Assembly (NCBI GenBank): GCA_003952965.2
Contig: CM025851.1
Span: 15,116,099-15,180,098, forward strand
DNA from: Morella rubra
Taxonomy: Eukaryota > Streptophyta > Magnoliopsida > Fagales > Myricaceae
Direction: 5' to 3'
Length of the DNA stretch: 64,000 nt
In this document: in pieces, positions 1 to 11,140 of the stretch
Layout of the letters: every line of letters starts with the position of its first letter
Numbering within the stretch: the stretch's first letter is position 1
The notes under the pieces: model-generated
Seen by the model: the letters and a program-made list of their open reading frames with translations, nothing else
Database searches by the model: none
Told to the model about the DNA's origin: nothing
Program-made: the position numbers and the translations under genes

Positions 1-429
1 CTAGATTGAGAAGATGGTTGATCTTGCACTCTGCACTTAACCTTTGTCATCCATCTGAAGAATCTGAATCTTGAACCTACCGCACCTGCCTGAGACTGAG
101 TGATCTCTGAGCTAGCATTGTTCAACATTTTTTTTCTCTCTAGATACTGGGTGACAGCTCCAAAATAATCCTTTTGGAGTTTGTCAAAAGAAATGAATTT
201 GCTGACGGTTTAGATTACTTATGGTACTTGACGGGGCCAAAACCTCTCTCTCATTCTTAGTCTCCTTTCTTCTGACTCGATTTCTCAAGTGCAGTTTTTG
301 CTTTGATCATAATCTTCAAAGTTGTTGTTTTATGCTTGTATAAGATTATTGGATTTCTTTGGAACACTATCAATGATATTGTATACCCATTCAGAACCAC
401 CTTGTAGTTTCACAACAAGAGCTACAACT
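1..429. other. Unassigned sequence at the window edge
   Basis: I see no gene here. There are no ORFs of note and no repeat termini. It may belong to the interior of the CACTA-type element that ends at 1152, whose other end is not in the window. Confidence 0.3.
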
Positions 430-1152
430 ATTTAGCACCGTCGTGGATGAAAAAAACAGACCCTGCTGACGAACTATTTAGCACTGTCGTTGAAAAAAAA
501 ATAGAACGTCGACGAATTCATTAGCACCGTGGAGGAAAAAAACAGAACCTGCTGACACAATCTCTTACCGTCGGTGAAAAACATCGACGTCCTCTGCATG
601 TCGAGTAATTTCTTGGCCGACTTGAATTTGTCTCCGTCGGTGAAAACCAACGACGTCCTCTGCACGTCGACGAAAGTCATTCTCGACTCATATTTTTCTT
701 TGTCGGTGAAAATCTATCGACAAGCCATCTTCTCCACGAATTCCTCCACGACGGCAAATGAACGCCGACAGAAGCCATCTTCTCCACGGCTTCATCCACG
801 ACGGAAAGTGGAACGTGGACATAACCAAAAACGATGCCATTCTCACATCGACGGAAACCTGCAACTCTGACCACAAATTCTTCACGTCGGCATTAAAGGG
901 GCATCACTGACCAAGTTGGGCTGGTGAGAGGCTTCTCCCGACTAGTGCTGGTTTTTTTGCCGGACGATAAAACCGGTCGGAGTAGACATTCTCTACCGAC
1001 GAAGAAGAACAGAGGTGGCTGACAGTCAATCCGGACGCATTAGCACCGACGAACGTTCGACTACTGCATAACGTCGGCAGAGACGAAAGTCGACGGAAAA
1101 TCCTGTTATCTGTGACAACTGGTTCCGTCGTTGATGAGAGTTTCTTGTAGTG
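430..1152. mobile_element. CACTA-type (En/Spm) element terminus with subterminal repeats
   Basis: The right edge at 1141-1152 reads tttcttgtagtg, the reverse complement of the conserved CACTACAAGAAA terminus of CACTA transposons. Inward from it the DNA is packed with short repeated motifs in both orientations (variants of cgtcggtgaaaa, cgacgtcctctgc, accgtcg). This is the subterminal repeat structure where the transposase binds in this superfamily. The small ORFs on both strands here come from these repeats and are not genes. The matching left terminus was not found, so this is either a truncated relic or the end of an element that begins before the window. Confidence 0.65.
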
Positions 1153-1902
1153 CCACTAGATGTGGGTACTTGACCCACCAACATTGAGTCAAAGTTTGAC
1201 TTCAAAAGGATAAAAATAGACCTAGCCTTATGAGCTTCCATCTATTCGGGCTTTAAACTATTTGGACATCATTAAATAGGTGTAAACCCTATCTAACTTG
1301 TCTATTTAAAGACTCAGTTCACGAAGAAAACTTTCACATCTCAAACACTCAAATTCATTGCTATTTCGTCACTTAAAAATTACCGGTAAGGCCAGTGACG
1401 TAACTTTATGGTTTTCCGTTCTAAAACGTAAAAACTGAACTGGACTCCTCCACAAATATTATACAGATCTTGGTTTGTCTTTTTTGCTCAGATGATGGAG
1501 CAAAATCAAGACGCAGACATAAACGATCACATGAAGCCGCGAAAAGATGACAAGTATATAGCAAAGCATATCCTAAACTGAATAGGCTATGGCTGAAAAG
1601 ATGCTCATGAAAAGAGGCACCGAATTAAAACGAATATTCATTTGGAAAAAACTATAAAGGAAACCGAACATAAAATGAGATCAAATATTCACGTTGATTA
1701 GCCTCCTCAAAAGATGCGCCGAATAAATCAAATATTGATTTGAAAAACATATAAAGAAAACCGAATAGGGAGACCCATGATTTAAATTTAAAACTTTATA
1801 TACTAGATATGTGGGCCACCTTAAGGAAAATATTCAAAATATTTTACACTCTAATCTCTGCAGATTCACTCACCACTTCCACTATCTTGTCATTTGCTTT
1901 CT
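1153..1902. other. Intergenic, no gene recognised
   Basis: AT-rich DNA following the CACTA terminus. I recognise no coding region, terminal repeat or tandem array. Confidence 0.4.
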
Positions 1903-2126
1903 ATGGCCATCTTACTCACTTTCTCTGCTCTCTTTGTTGCCAAATTTGTTAGATCAAAGTTTCCCACCGCTGCCCGAGTACTATAGAGCAAGTTGCAGTC
2001 TTCATTGCTGCGGGTGGATTCTTTCTTGCCATAGCAATTCCCTTGCCACTGCATCTTCAGCTCACCACTTGGGCTATATGTGCTATCTCTCTGCTCTCTA
2101 TCATCATTTGCGATATATCAGAATAA
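1903..2126 (+). pseudogene. Remnant of a small hydrophobic (membrane) protein
   Basis: Two overlapping frames together give a protein-like sequence. From the ATG at 1903 the frame reads MAILLTFSALFVAKFVRSKF and stops at 1984-1986. From 1986 the next frame continues EQVAVFIAAGGFFLAIAIPL and ends in a run of hydrophobic residues with a stop at 2124-2126. The two halves overlap at the stop, as expected of a single indel in a protein of about 74 residues with two membrane-spanning stretches. I do not recognise the family. The longer ORF at 1811-2152 lies in a third frame and looks less protein-like. No mobile-element motif is attached. It could be a decayed gene or a fragment of an intron-containing one. 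Confidence 0.4.
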
Positions 2127-3290
2127 ATGGAACGCATGGACTCGGTCTTTAGATTAATTTCTGGTACTAGTGCAGTGCTACGATTAATTAGATTATCAAA
2201 ATCTTATGTATGATTATGTAACAGGCGATTGTAGTAGTGATGTTAACGGTTTAACTATCGGTGATATAGTTAATTTAAGGGGCAATCAAATTAATTATTG
2301 TTTCATGGTGGCTCTAACCATACGACACATTCTCCTGTTTGAGGTGTACAACTGTATGTTGTGACGTGTTCTATTGTAATTCTGTTTGGAATGAATACAT
2401 TTTTTTACCTTCAAACTGTGAGTCTTAATACTTTGCTAACCAAACAATCACTTTTTGCAATATATTGATTTTAGACACTTTTTTATATTGTCGGTTAAAT
2501 TATTTGTAATTTTAGATAGAAAATAATCTTTTTGCATGTGTAATTATAATTTTGTCTCCATATTTTATTGTAGGATTGTATTTTGTATGAGCGTAGAATC
2601 TTCCTTTCATAATTAAAAAAAAAAAAAATCAATATCTGTCTAGAATAACAGAAATTTTTATCTAAGGGTGCGTGATATACAATAAAATTGTCCCAAAAGG
2701 TTTTTTTTTTTTGGGACTGACTAGGTACGTCTCAATAACCCATCGCAAAAGGTTTTTTAGACGAACTGCTTATTTTCCCCTTAGCTTGCAAATGTGGGAG
2801 CGGACGTAGAAGAATCCGACTACCCTTTTTTCCTTCTAAGCCAAGTATCCGAGCGATAACCAATTGATCATCCAAACACTTATTGCAAACTTGGTAATTT
2901 CGTCGGCCTCATAGCGCGCGGATATCCGATTGCCATAACGTGCCAAACTTGTGCTACACTTGTTTTTGCTTTTCTGGCACTCTTTTATTCGGGGTTCCCG
3001 ATCTCTTTGGAATCTTCATGGGAAGTTTCCCTTTTCCACAGTCTGTCGCTCCAAGAAGAGGCTTCCTTCAGCAAAACTTCTAAAAAGGGCATAGATATAC
3101 GCCCGAGTATCCGGAAATCCAATCCGATAATCTACACTTACACTTTTAAATTACCTTTGGACTCGTAAGGAATATTCGAAGTCCCGATCTAAAGGGGTCA
3201 TGGTTCTATCCATTCTTATTGGGTATACTTATATTACAATATATCTATTCCATCTAAAAATAGTATTCTCATGTATTGTGCCCTCATGAC
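2127..3290. other. Intergenic; part is repeated at 17.96-20.3 kb
   Basis: No gene seen. The stretch 2200-2540 resembles 17990-18488 continued at 20139-20270: both share tgattatgtaa followed by agtagtgatgtta, and later a ccaa-caatcactttt block. The second locus is interrupted by a MITE and a hAT element, so this copy is the shorter, uninterrupted one. Confidence 0.4.
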
Positions 3291-4713
3291 TGTGACTTCA
3301 TATGTGTCATTTTAACGTGGATGTTTTTTTTTTCAGGCAACTAAAATATTATATTAATATTTGAGAATAATAAAGCCAGAACAAAAAATAGGCTAGAAGA
3401 CTAGCGAAAAAACCTAACAGATCCAAAGACACTATAATATGTAGGATCCAAAGATCTAGTTGTCAATTCGGATGCAAGTGCCGAAACCACCAACAGCCAC
3501 GAGGGTCGTAATAAAAACACCAAGACCACAAACCAGACACAAGGGCCGAGACATAAGATAAATTGGTTGCAAGGACTAGCATACAATACAAACACAAAAC
3601 TGGCCACAAGAGCCACATAATACAAATACAAACCGGCCACAAGGATTAGGACAGACACGACCACCACTCAAGGTGATGACGACTTTCACTGGAGGAAGGA
3701 TTATTGGAGCGGCAATCCGACTCCTTGGGGATAATCTTCATGCAATGACTAGCTGCACAAGGGGGAGGAGGAAAAGATACAGCTTTGGGCAGCACAAAAT
3801 AGCGACGTCTAGGAGACCCATCGGAGAAAAACGATCGGAACTTTTCACATGATGGGAGGAGGTTGCAAGAGTGGCAGAAGGGTCGAATGGACCGACTAGC
3901 GGAGGCAGGGAGCAAAAATGCTGCACGTAGCCTCCACGTGCCAACAAGGAGAAGACAGACCGAGGGAGAGGAGGCTGCTTCGGGATGCTTAACACGGGTA
4001 GGTCAAATCCTCCCCAAATCGCTCAAAACAGCCAAGATAGTGGTTGATGTGATCGAACGTGTGAGATTCACGTAGGTGCATTAGGGCTTATGTGCCAACC
4101 GGTTGCCATAGCTCTTGGCCAGATTTGGACTCTCAGAGGAGGAGAAGCCCACCAAGGAGGCCGTTCACACTGAAGACCACCGGATAGGCCGGGATCTAAC
4201 CTCCATTGAATCTAAAAAAAGGGCCTAAAAACATATTAGAAAAGCACTAAAAGGACAAACTCGGACCACTAGAGCTGTCATGGCCGAAGGAGAGGAGAGT
4301 GAGGGGAGGACTCGAAGCTCCTCCGCTGATTGGAGAAAATAGAAGGGGGATTATTTCAAACAAAGGGGATAGGGCTGGGGTTCTAGAGAGAAGGGAGAGT
4401 CTCTCTCCATAACTATTCGAGATCTTTCTACAGTTTTTTACTGTAACAGAGGGCTTTTTTATTTAGTGCACCAAATTCCCAAAAAAAAAACGCCTCCTTT
4501 TGACTGAAATTGATCTTTAATTCTCTTTAGCCTCCTTTTGACTGAAATTGAACATCTTAATTCTCTTTAGGTACAAGCTCAAAAGAGATTGAAAATTAAC
4601 CCCCAAATTTATTTGGTGCACCAACTAGAATTCGAAGAAAAAAAGGCCTCCTTTTGACTGTAAATATCTGAAAATTAACCCCCACATTTGACTGAAAATT
4701 AACCTGATTCATC

Positions 4714-5310
4714 CTTTTTTTTAGGGAATTTAGCAGTTTAGTCCTTAGGTTTTACCACCTTTTATTTTTTAGTCCTTGGGTTTCATTTTTTAAAATTTTA
4801 ATCCTTGGGTTTACATTTTTTGACAAAATGGTCCTTCCGTCAGGGATCCGTCTGTTTCCCTAACGAAAGGGCCACATCAGCTGCTGACTCAACAACTAAT
4901 ATGGCTAGTTTTCAAAACACACCATTTCACTAGTCTGGCCTGGTCTTCTGGTCTGCTGGTTTGCTGATCTGGTTTGCTGTCACGCTGATCAGGCGCTAAA
5001 GTGATACCACATGTCATCGTTGATGACGTGGCAGAGAGCACCGTTAATTATTGTGACGGAGGAGTGACGGAAGGGTGTTTTTGTAAAAAAAATGTAAACC
5101 CAAGGATTAAAATTTGAAAAATGAAACCCAAGGACTAAAAAATAAAAAAGGTGATAAAACCTAAGAACTAAACTGCTAAATTCCTTTTTTATTTTATTTT
5201 ATTTCCTAGGTAATGGGGGTGGGGGAAACAGGCCAAACCTGCATCTAGCGAGGGTCGACACCGGGATCAAGCCCTCCCTGAGGGAGGGGTGCCAATCGAG
5301 CTATCGGCTC
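4714..5310 (-). mobile_element. tRNA-derived SINE (minus strand) with nested MITE
   Basis: The insert is flanked by the 12-bp target duplication acctgattcatc at 4702-4713 and 5311-5322; copy B has a single gacctgattcatc at the same place. The SINE body is about 126 bp (5185-5310). On the minus strand it begins gagccgatagctcgattgg, which contains an RNA polymerase III A-box (plus-strand 5292-5303), followed by a B-box-like ggtgtcgaccc (plus-strand 5252-5262) and an A-rich tail. A head with boxes A and B, an A-rich tail and a target duplication define a SINE. The rest of the insert is a MITE that landed in the tail. Confidence 0.75.
4724..5184. mobile_element. Mutator-type MITE nested in the SINE tail
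   Basis: The ends are long inverted repeats of about 100 bp. The left end ggaatttagcagtttagtcc pairs with ggactaaactgctaaattcc-type sequence at the right end (one mismatch), and the pairing extends through the aaacccaaggatt/aatccttgggttt stretch. There is no ORF between the arms. The flanks are T-rich (tttttttta on the left, ttttttatt on the right), so the target duplication cannot be placed exactly. Ends and style resemble the long-TIR element at 11141-15472. Confidence 0.7.
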
Positions 5311-5876
5311 ACCTGATTCATCTTAACAATATTATATGTATTTCTGTTAATAGGTCAAAATAATTATTAGGAAGGGGAATGTTTAAAAGACATTCCAAAT
5401 GGTTGCATGCATGCCCATGGATCAAAAGCAAATTAATGTACTGTTTTTTTTTTCTAAGCCAAATTAATATATTACTAAGTATGTACAAATGGTATGCCAT
5501 TCTGAGACCGACTAGCCAGCAATAATATTCTCATTCTCAAAGAGCCTTTATTGTTCCCACAATGTGATATTGATATAGTTTATCTTTTCCCTAAACTTCC
5601 TTGTGGAATGTGAATGTGTGTGAATGTGCAAATCCGATATCCGTTACAAATCCGATAAAACATTGGATCGACAAGTAACGGATATCCGACGACTTTGTAC
5701 GTGCCCTTCGATCGGCATATGCAATTGGATAACTCAAGTCAAGCAAAGCTTTATGGACGGATTTAACCGTAAAGTCACCAGAGGATTCCAGCGGCCAAAA
5801 CCACACCTGAAGGAGGAACAACCACTTCCTGAGCTAGAAGCAAAAATCTGGGCAGCGAGGGAACCCACGGATCTCG

Positions 5877-7877
5877 CTAGATGTTGATGCTACAGCCATC
5901 CCCCAGCGCATAACCCATGCCTTCAGAGAGGACATGACGAGTTTTTACTAGACTCTTCCAAACCCACGATGCCCTTCTACCAAAGCCCACTTGCAAAAAA
6001 TCTCTTTCTTTAATGTATTTACCATGCAGGACACGAACCCAAAGACTTTGGCGGTCAGTAAGCATTTTCCAAGCTAGTTTTGAAATATGGGCTTGATTGA
6101 CTTCGGAGGTCAAACGAATCCCCAACCCACCATCTCTTTTCAGGGTACAAATAGATTTCCATGCTTTTAGAGTCAGATGCCGATTAGATCCGTCCTTGAA
6201 TCCACACCAAAAATTCTTCAGCGCCCTATCAATATCTTTACACCATTGTAGAGGCATAGAATAAAAGCTCATAAAATACGAAGGGATTGCACTTGCTACT
6301 GATTTAATCAACATAGTACGGCCCACCTGAGAGAGAACCTTCGCCTTTCATCCAGCTAGCTTCTGAAAAAAATTTATTCTTAACATCATCCACCGCCCTC
6401 ATTCTAGCACGGGGAAAAACCAGTGGGAGGCCAAGGTGTTTCTCTTTGGAGGGGAGCTTTTTCAAATTCAGACATTCCAAAATAGGCAAAATTGCTTGGC
6501 CCCCGAAATTCTTACTGAAGTGGATTGAAGATTTGTCCTTATTCATCTTTTGGCTAGACCAAGACATATATTTTCCAAGACAATCATTTAAAGTGTTCGC
6601 CTCTGGGGTAGTAGCTTTTGCAAAGAGAAGGAGATCATCCGCAAATAGCAAATGAGAAATAGTAGGAGTAGTGCAACCCAGTTTTATACCTTTGAGCCCT
6701 CCTCGATGTTCCTCACAAAGCAAGAGCCTTGATAGCACTTCAGAGCAAAGAATGATAAGATAAGGGATAGCGGATCTCCTTGGCGAAGGCCCCTAGAAGG
6801 TTGAAAGCTTCCAAACGGACTTCCATTAATAAGGATGGAAAAGGAGGATGTTGATATACATTGTTTCACCCAGTTATTCCAAACAGGATGGAATCCAAAC
6901 TGCTTGAGTATCTTCAAGACAAAGTCCCATTCAATTTTGTCATACTCCTTCTCCATATTTGCCTTAATAGCCACCCAACCCCCTCTACCTTTCTTATGAT
7001 GCATACTATGAAAAATCTCTGCTGCCACAATATAATTATCTTTGATTGCACGACCCGAAACAAAAGCAAGTTGATAGAGGGGAATAACCTTTGGGAGCAC
7101 AAGCTTAAGGCGGTCAGTGATAATTTTAGATATGATTTTATAAATAACATTGCATAGACTAATAGACCGGAACTGACTCGCCTTCGAGGGATTTTCCACC
7201 TTTGGAATTAGTGTAATGTTCGTGGCATTTAGATGTTGCAATAACTCACCATGTTCAAAGAAATCGCGTACTGTCAGGATGAAATCCTTCCCCACCACGT
7301 CCCAAAAATGTTTGAAAAATAAAACTGTCATGCCGTTCAGTCCCGGTGCTTTTTCCAAACTCATCTTCCTCAAAGTATTAAAAATCTCTTCAGCATCCGG
7401 TATCTGAATTAGCATCTCATTGTCCCCATTTGTAATCAAAGGATCTATCAATTGTTCGAAATCATCCGGAATAACAGGATGGGTTGTAGCAAATAAAGTG
7501 CGATAGAAATCAACCATCTCCTTACCAATGGCAGCCCGTCCCGAGATCCATTCATCCTGATCGGTTTTCAGTTTCAAGATCCGGCATCTTCGAAGCACCG
7601 TAGAAGCATGATAGAATTTTATATTCAAGTCATTTGAGACGAGCCACGTCGCGTGATTTTTGTCTCCATAAAACTTTTTCACGATACAATTGTTCATCCA
7701 GCGCCAAACCCAAGTCTTGCACGAGCTGAAGGTTCTGTTTAGTTTGGGGGGGGGGGCATTTTGGCAATTACCCAGCTGCTCCTTTAGCCTTAAAATAGAA
7801 GCATTAATGTGGCCGAACTGCTGTGTATTCCAGCGCCTTAAAGCAATCTGGGTAGTGCAAATTTTTTGAACCAACAC
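5877..7877 (-). pseudogene. LINE-A reverse transcriptase (ORF2 fragment)
   Basis: Non-LTR reverse transcriptase that would copy the element RNA at a nicked target. Segments in order on the minus strand: the pre-RT region from 7877, fingers and palm motifs (PGLNG near 7340, then RGLRQGDPLS near 6770), the catalytic FADDLLLFA box near 6640, and the thumb and connection region to 5877 (MGRTMLIKSVASAIPSYFMS at 6326). The reading frame changes near 6700 and near 6320, and no intact protein can be made. A C run of about ten bases at 7747 (plus-strand G run) is a likely slippage site. It ends at CSINI followed by a stop, without its RNase H domain. Confidence 0.85.
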
Positions 7878-7921
7878 ACGAGCTGGCGTTGTCCCGTGCC
7901 CCTTCGCCCAAGCCCACTTGA

Positions 7922-8806
7922 CTACATCAACACACGAGAGAAATTCAAAACTTCCATCAGCGTAGGTTCCACCGCCGCTGTCTTCCCAACCGATGCTGCT
8001 GCTGATGATCCACCATGAGTGTCTGGCTTTAAAGGCCGCCTCCTGTCATCCATGGATGCCCTTGGCAGTACCCCTCCCTTTCGTGATTCTCCATCTATGT
8101 CCATAGGCGGTGCACCACGCATTCTGTCAGTCAAAGCATAATTTTGAGGATGGGGAGGATTTTGATAACATGCTCTAATCTTTTGATCTATCAGCCCACA
8201 GTGGAAGCAAAAAGACGATAGTCTCTCATACTTATAATCACTCCAGACAGATTCTCCATCAGCCCTCGAAAAATAAAAACCCAGTTCAAGTGGTGTAGAG
8301 CTAGGGAATTTCATCTGAAGACGAATAAACGATTGATGTTCGTCGATGTCATCCATCTCCAAAATCACCCCGAGCTTACTCCCAATCAGTCGAGCATTCT
8401 CCTCAGCGACAATCTCTAACGGGAGGCCATGAATATGGACCCAAAATACCACTGTTGATAACTCCACTTCATCCAAAGTCTTCGTGGGATCCCATTCCCT
8501 CAGAATCAAATAATAGCCTTTGAAGTTCTAGGGCCCCTAAGACATTATGCGATCCTTCTCATCAAGTGACGCAAATGTAAAGAAGAACCGATTGGGCCCC
8601 ACATACTCAATCTCAAGATCAGAAATAAACCTACATCCGGATTTAATAATTGGTTGAATAATATGGAAAGGGTAAATCTTTTTCGAAACCAGTTTCCCCA
8701 CCAAAGAAACCTGGCGGATGACATTCGCCCAGTTCCAGTTAGGTTTTAGCGGCCCCGATATATCTCCCCATGACAACTGTTGAGTTTTTTCGATGATCTC
8801 CTCCAT
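7922..8806 (-). pseudogene. LINE-A ORF1 (DUF4283 and zinc knuckle)
   Basis: ORF1 of plant L1 elements encodes an RNA-binding nucleocapsid-like protein. I place the start at 8806 (MEEIIEKTQQLSWGD); the upstream methionine at 8962 would add a 5'-UTR-like, low-complexity leader. A DUF4283-type region (about 8740-8450) is followed by a CCHC knuckle, CFHCGLIDQKIRACY, near 8205-8165. Two in-frame TAG codons near 8535 and 8526 interrupt what should be an MS-GP-NFKGYY-type motif, so the protein is inactivated. Confidence 0.8.
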
Positions 8807-8984
8807 CCTGGACAGTAGAGCACTACAGGCCGGAAGAAGCACAACAGAATTGGAATATAGAAATGAGGAAGAGAAAAAAAGATTAGAGGGAAAAAGATAG
8901 GAAGGGTAACTGGCTGGAACCACAGGATTATTACGAGGGAGGGAGAGGCAGGAGCATTGCACTCAGCAGCTCACAAGGAGTGGT

Positions 8985-10754
8985 TGTGACTTCATATATG
9001 TCATTTTAACGTGGATGTATTTTTATTTTCAGGCAACTAAAATATTATATAAATATTTGAGAATAATAAAGCTAGAACAAAAAATAGGCTAGAAGACCAG
9101 TGAAAAAACCTAATAGATCCAAAGACACTATAATATGTAGGATCCAAAGATCTAGTTGCCAATCCGGACGCAAGTACCAAAACCACCAACAGTCACAAGA
9201 GTCGTAATACAAACACCAAGACCACAAAGCAGCCACAAGAGCCGAGACACAATACAATTCGATCGCAAGGGTCGAGATACAAGATAAATTGGCTTCAAGG
9301 ACCAGCATACAATACAAACACAAAACTGGCCACAAGAGCCAGTATACAGTACAAACACAAACCGGCTACAAGGACTAGGACAAACACGACAACCACTCAA
9401 GGTGATGACGGCTTTCATTGGAGGAAGGATGATTGGAGTGGCAATCCGACTCCTTTGGGATAATCTTCATGCAATGACTAGCTGTAAAAGGGGGAGGAGG
9501 AAAAGGGACAGTTTCGGGCAGCACAAAATAGCGGCGTCAAGGGGACCCACCGGAGAAAAATGACCGAAACTTTTCACAAGATGGGAGGCAGTTGCAAGAG
9601 TGGCATAAGGGATGAATGGACTGACTAGGGGAGGCAGGGAGCAAAAATGCCGCACGTGGCCTCCATGCTCAAACAAGGAGAAGACAGACCGAGGGAGAGG
9701 AGGCTGCTTGGGGATGCTGAACAGGGGTAGGTCAAATCCTCCCAAAATCGCTCAAAACAGCCAAGATAGTGGCCGATGTAATCGAACGCGTGAGATTCAC
9801 GCACGCGCAAAAGGGCTCATGTGCCAACTGGTTTTTGCCGCTCTTGGCTAGATTTGGACTCCTGGAGGAGGAGAAGCCCACCATGGATGCCGTTCACACT
9901 GAAGACCACCGGATAGGCCAAGATCTAACCTCCATTGAATCTAAAAAAAGGGCCTAAAAACAGATTGGAAAAGCACTAAAAGGACAAACTCCGACTACTA
10001 GAGCTGTCATGGCCAAAGGAAATAAGAGTGAGGGGAGGACTCGAAACTCCTCCACTGACTGGAGAAAATAGAAGGGGGATTGTTTTTGACAAAGGGGATA
10101 GGGCAGGGGTTCCAGATAGAAGGGAGAGTCTTTCTAGAACTGTTTGAGATCTTCCTACAGTCTTTTTATTGTAACAGAGGGCTTTTTTATTTAGTGCACC
10201 AACTAGAATTCCCAAAAAAAGCGTGCCTCCTTTTGACTGAAATTGAACATCTGATAATTCTCTTTAGGTAGAAGCTTAAAAGAGATTGAAAATTAACCCC
10301 CACATTTGACCTGATTCATCTTAACAATATTATAAGTATTTCTGTTAAGAGGTCAAAATAATTATTAGGAAGGGGAATGTTTAAAAGACATTCCAAATGG
10401 TTGCATGCATGCCCATGGATCAAAAGCAAATTAATGTACTGTTTTTTTTCTAAGCCAAATTAATATAATACTTAAGTATATACAAATGGTATGCCATTCT
10501 GAGACCGACTAGCTAGCAATAATATTCTCATTCTCAAAGAGCCTTTATTGTTCCCACAATGTGATATTGATATAGTTTATCTTTTCCCTAAACTTCCCTG
10601 TGGAATGTGAATGTGTGTGAATGTGCAAATCCAATGAAACATCGGATCGCTTCGCTATACTTTCTAATCCATTAGACAAGTAGCGGATATTCGACGACTT
10701 TGTACGTGCCCTTCGATTGGCATATGTGATTGGATAACTCAAGTCAAGCAAAGC
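8985..10754. repeat. Direct repeat, copy B (holds the empty SINE site)
   Basis: Second copy of the 3291-5750 segment, aligned from tgtgacttcatatatgtc to gtcaagcaaagc. Near 10305 it reads tttgacctgattcatctt with no SINE or MITE, so it keeps the pre-insertion sequence. No intact gene is visible. Confidence 0.85.
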
Positions 10755-11140
10755 CACGTTTGTTGGGGGGGGGGGGGGGGCAAGAATAAAGTTTAATTTA
10801 TGTAATTGAATACCCACGTTTGGCTTTAGTTTTTTTTTTTTTTTTTTAAAACAGCCCAGCTTCAACCACGTTGTTTCGTTGAAGCTCTACTGTTCTAAAA
10901 TTTTTTTCTCCCCCGAATCTCGATCCCTCTCTCTCTCTCTCACACACCATTAATTGTCCACCGGTATTGCTATTATTAGTAGTGCCGGATCCAAGATTGA
11001 ATTCTTAGAGGGACGGAGTCCTAGAGGGAAAATATTTTGAATGTCAAAAACAAGTTACAACTAAACATCTAAAATCTCAAAAAATTCAATACTACCTCCA
11101 ATACATTTTTCACACAAACTCCAATATCTTTTAAAACATA
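10755..11140. other. Low-complexity interval
   Basis: Contains a G run near 10765, a T run near 10832 and a (tc)n stretch near 10928. No gene is visible. Confidence 0.5.

Larger units (their letters stand above)
3291..5750. repeat. Direct repeat, copy A (carries SINE plus MITE insertions)
   Basis: Starting at tgtgacttcatatgtgtc, this segment matches 8985-10754 almost base for base, with scattered substitutions and small indels. Both copies end at gtcaagcaaagc. Copy A is about 700 bp longer, mostly because of an insertion at 4714-5310. Read on the minus strand, its first 1.2 kb resembles a retroposed sequence ending in an A run (T run at about 3327-3336). The small ORFs in it are shared with copy B but broken and match no family I know. 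The two copies are separated exactly by LINE-A. Confidence 0.85.
5751..8984 (-). mobile_element. LINE-A: L1-type retrotransposon, 3'-truncated and internally deleted
   Basis: A minus-strand L1-type element with ORF1 (8806-7922) and reverse transcriptase (7877 down to 5877), then the start of the zf-RVT region at about 5870-5751. It lacks the endonuclease domain, which should lie between ORF1 and RT, and it lacks RNase H and a poly(A) tail. The ORF1-to-RT junction sits between two copies of caacacacgag at 7873 and 7927. Both edges coincide with the direct-repeat copies. A missing 3' end is unusual, because LINE insertions normally lose their 5' end; this points to later rearrangement. Confidence 0.85.

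Noticed and set aside
1811..2152. 113-residue ORF on the plus strand
   Set aside because: The two neighbouring frames give more protein-like hydrophobic sequence. This frame is probably a shadow of the decayed gene.
3291..10754. Direct repeats as the LTRs of a retrotransposon enclosing LINE-A
   Set aside because: The repeats start with TG but do not end in CA. There is no primer site after the first or polypurine tract before the second, and no short target duplication. The enclosed coding sequence is non-LTR and on the opposite strand.
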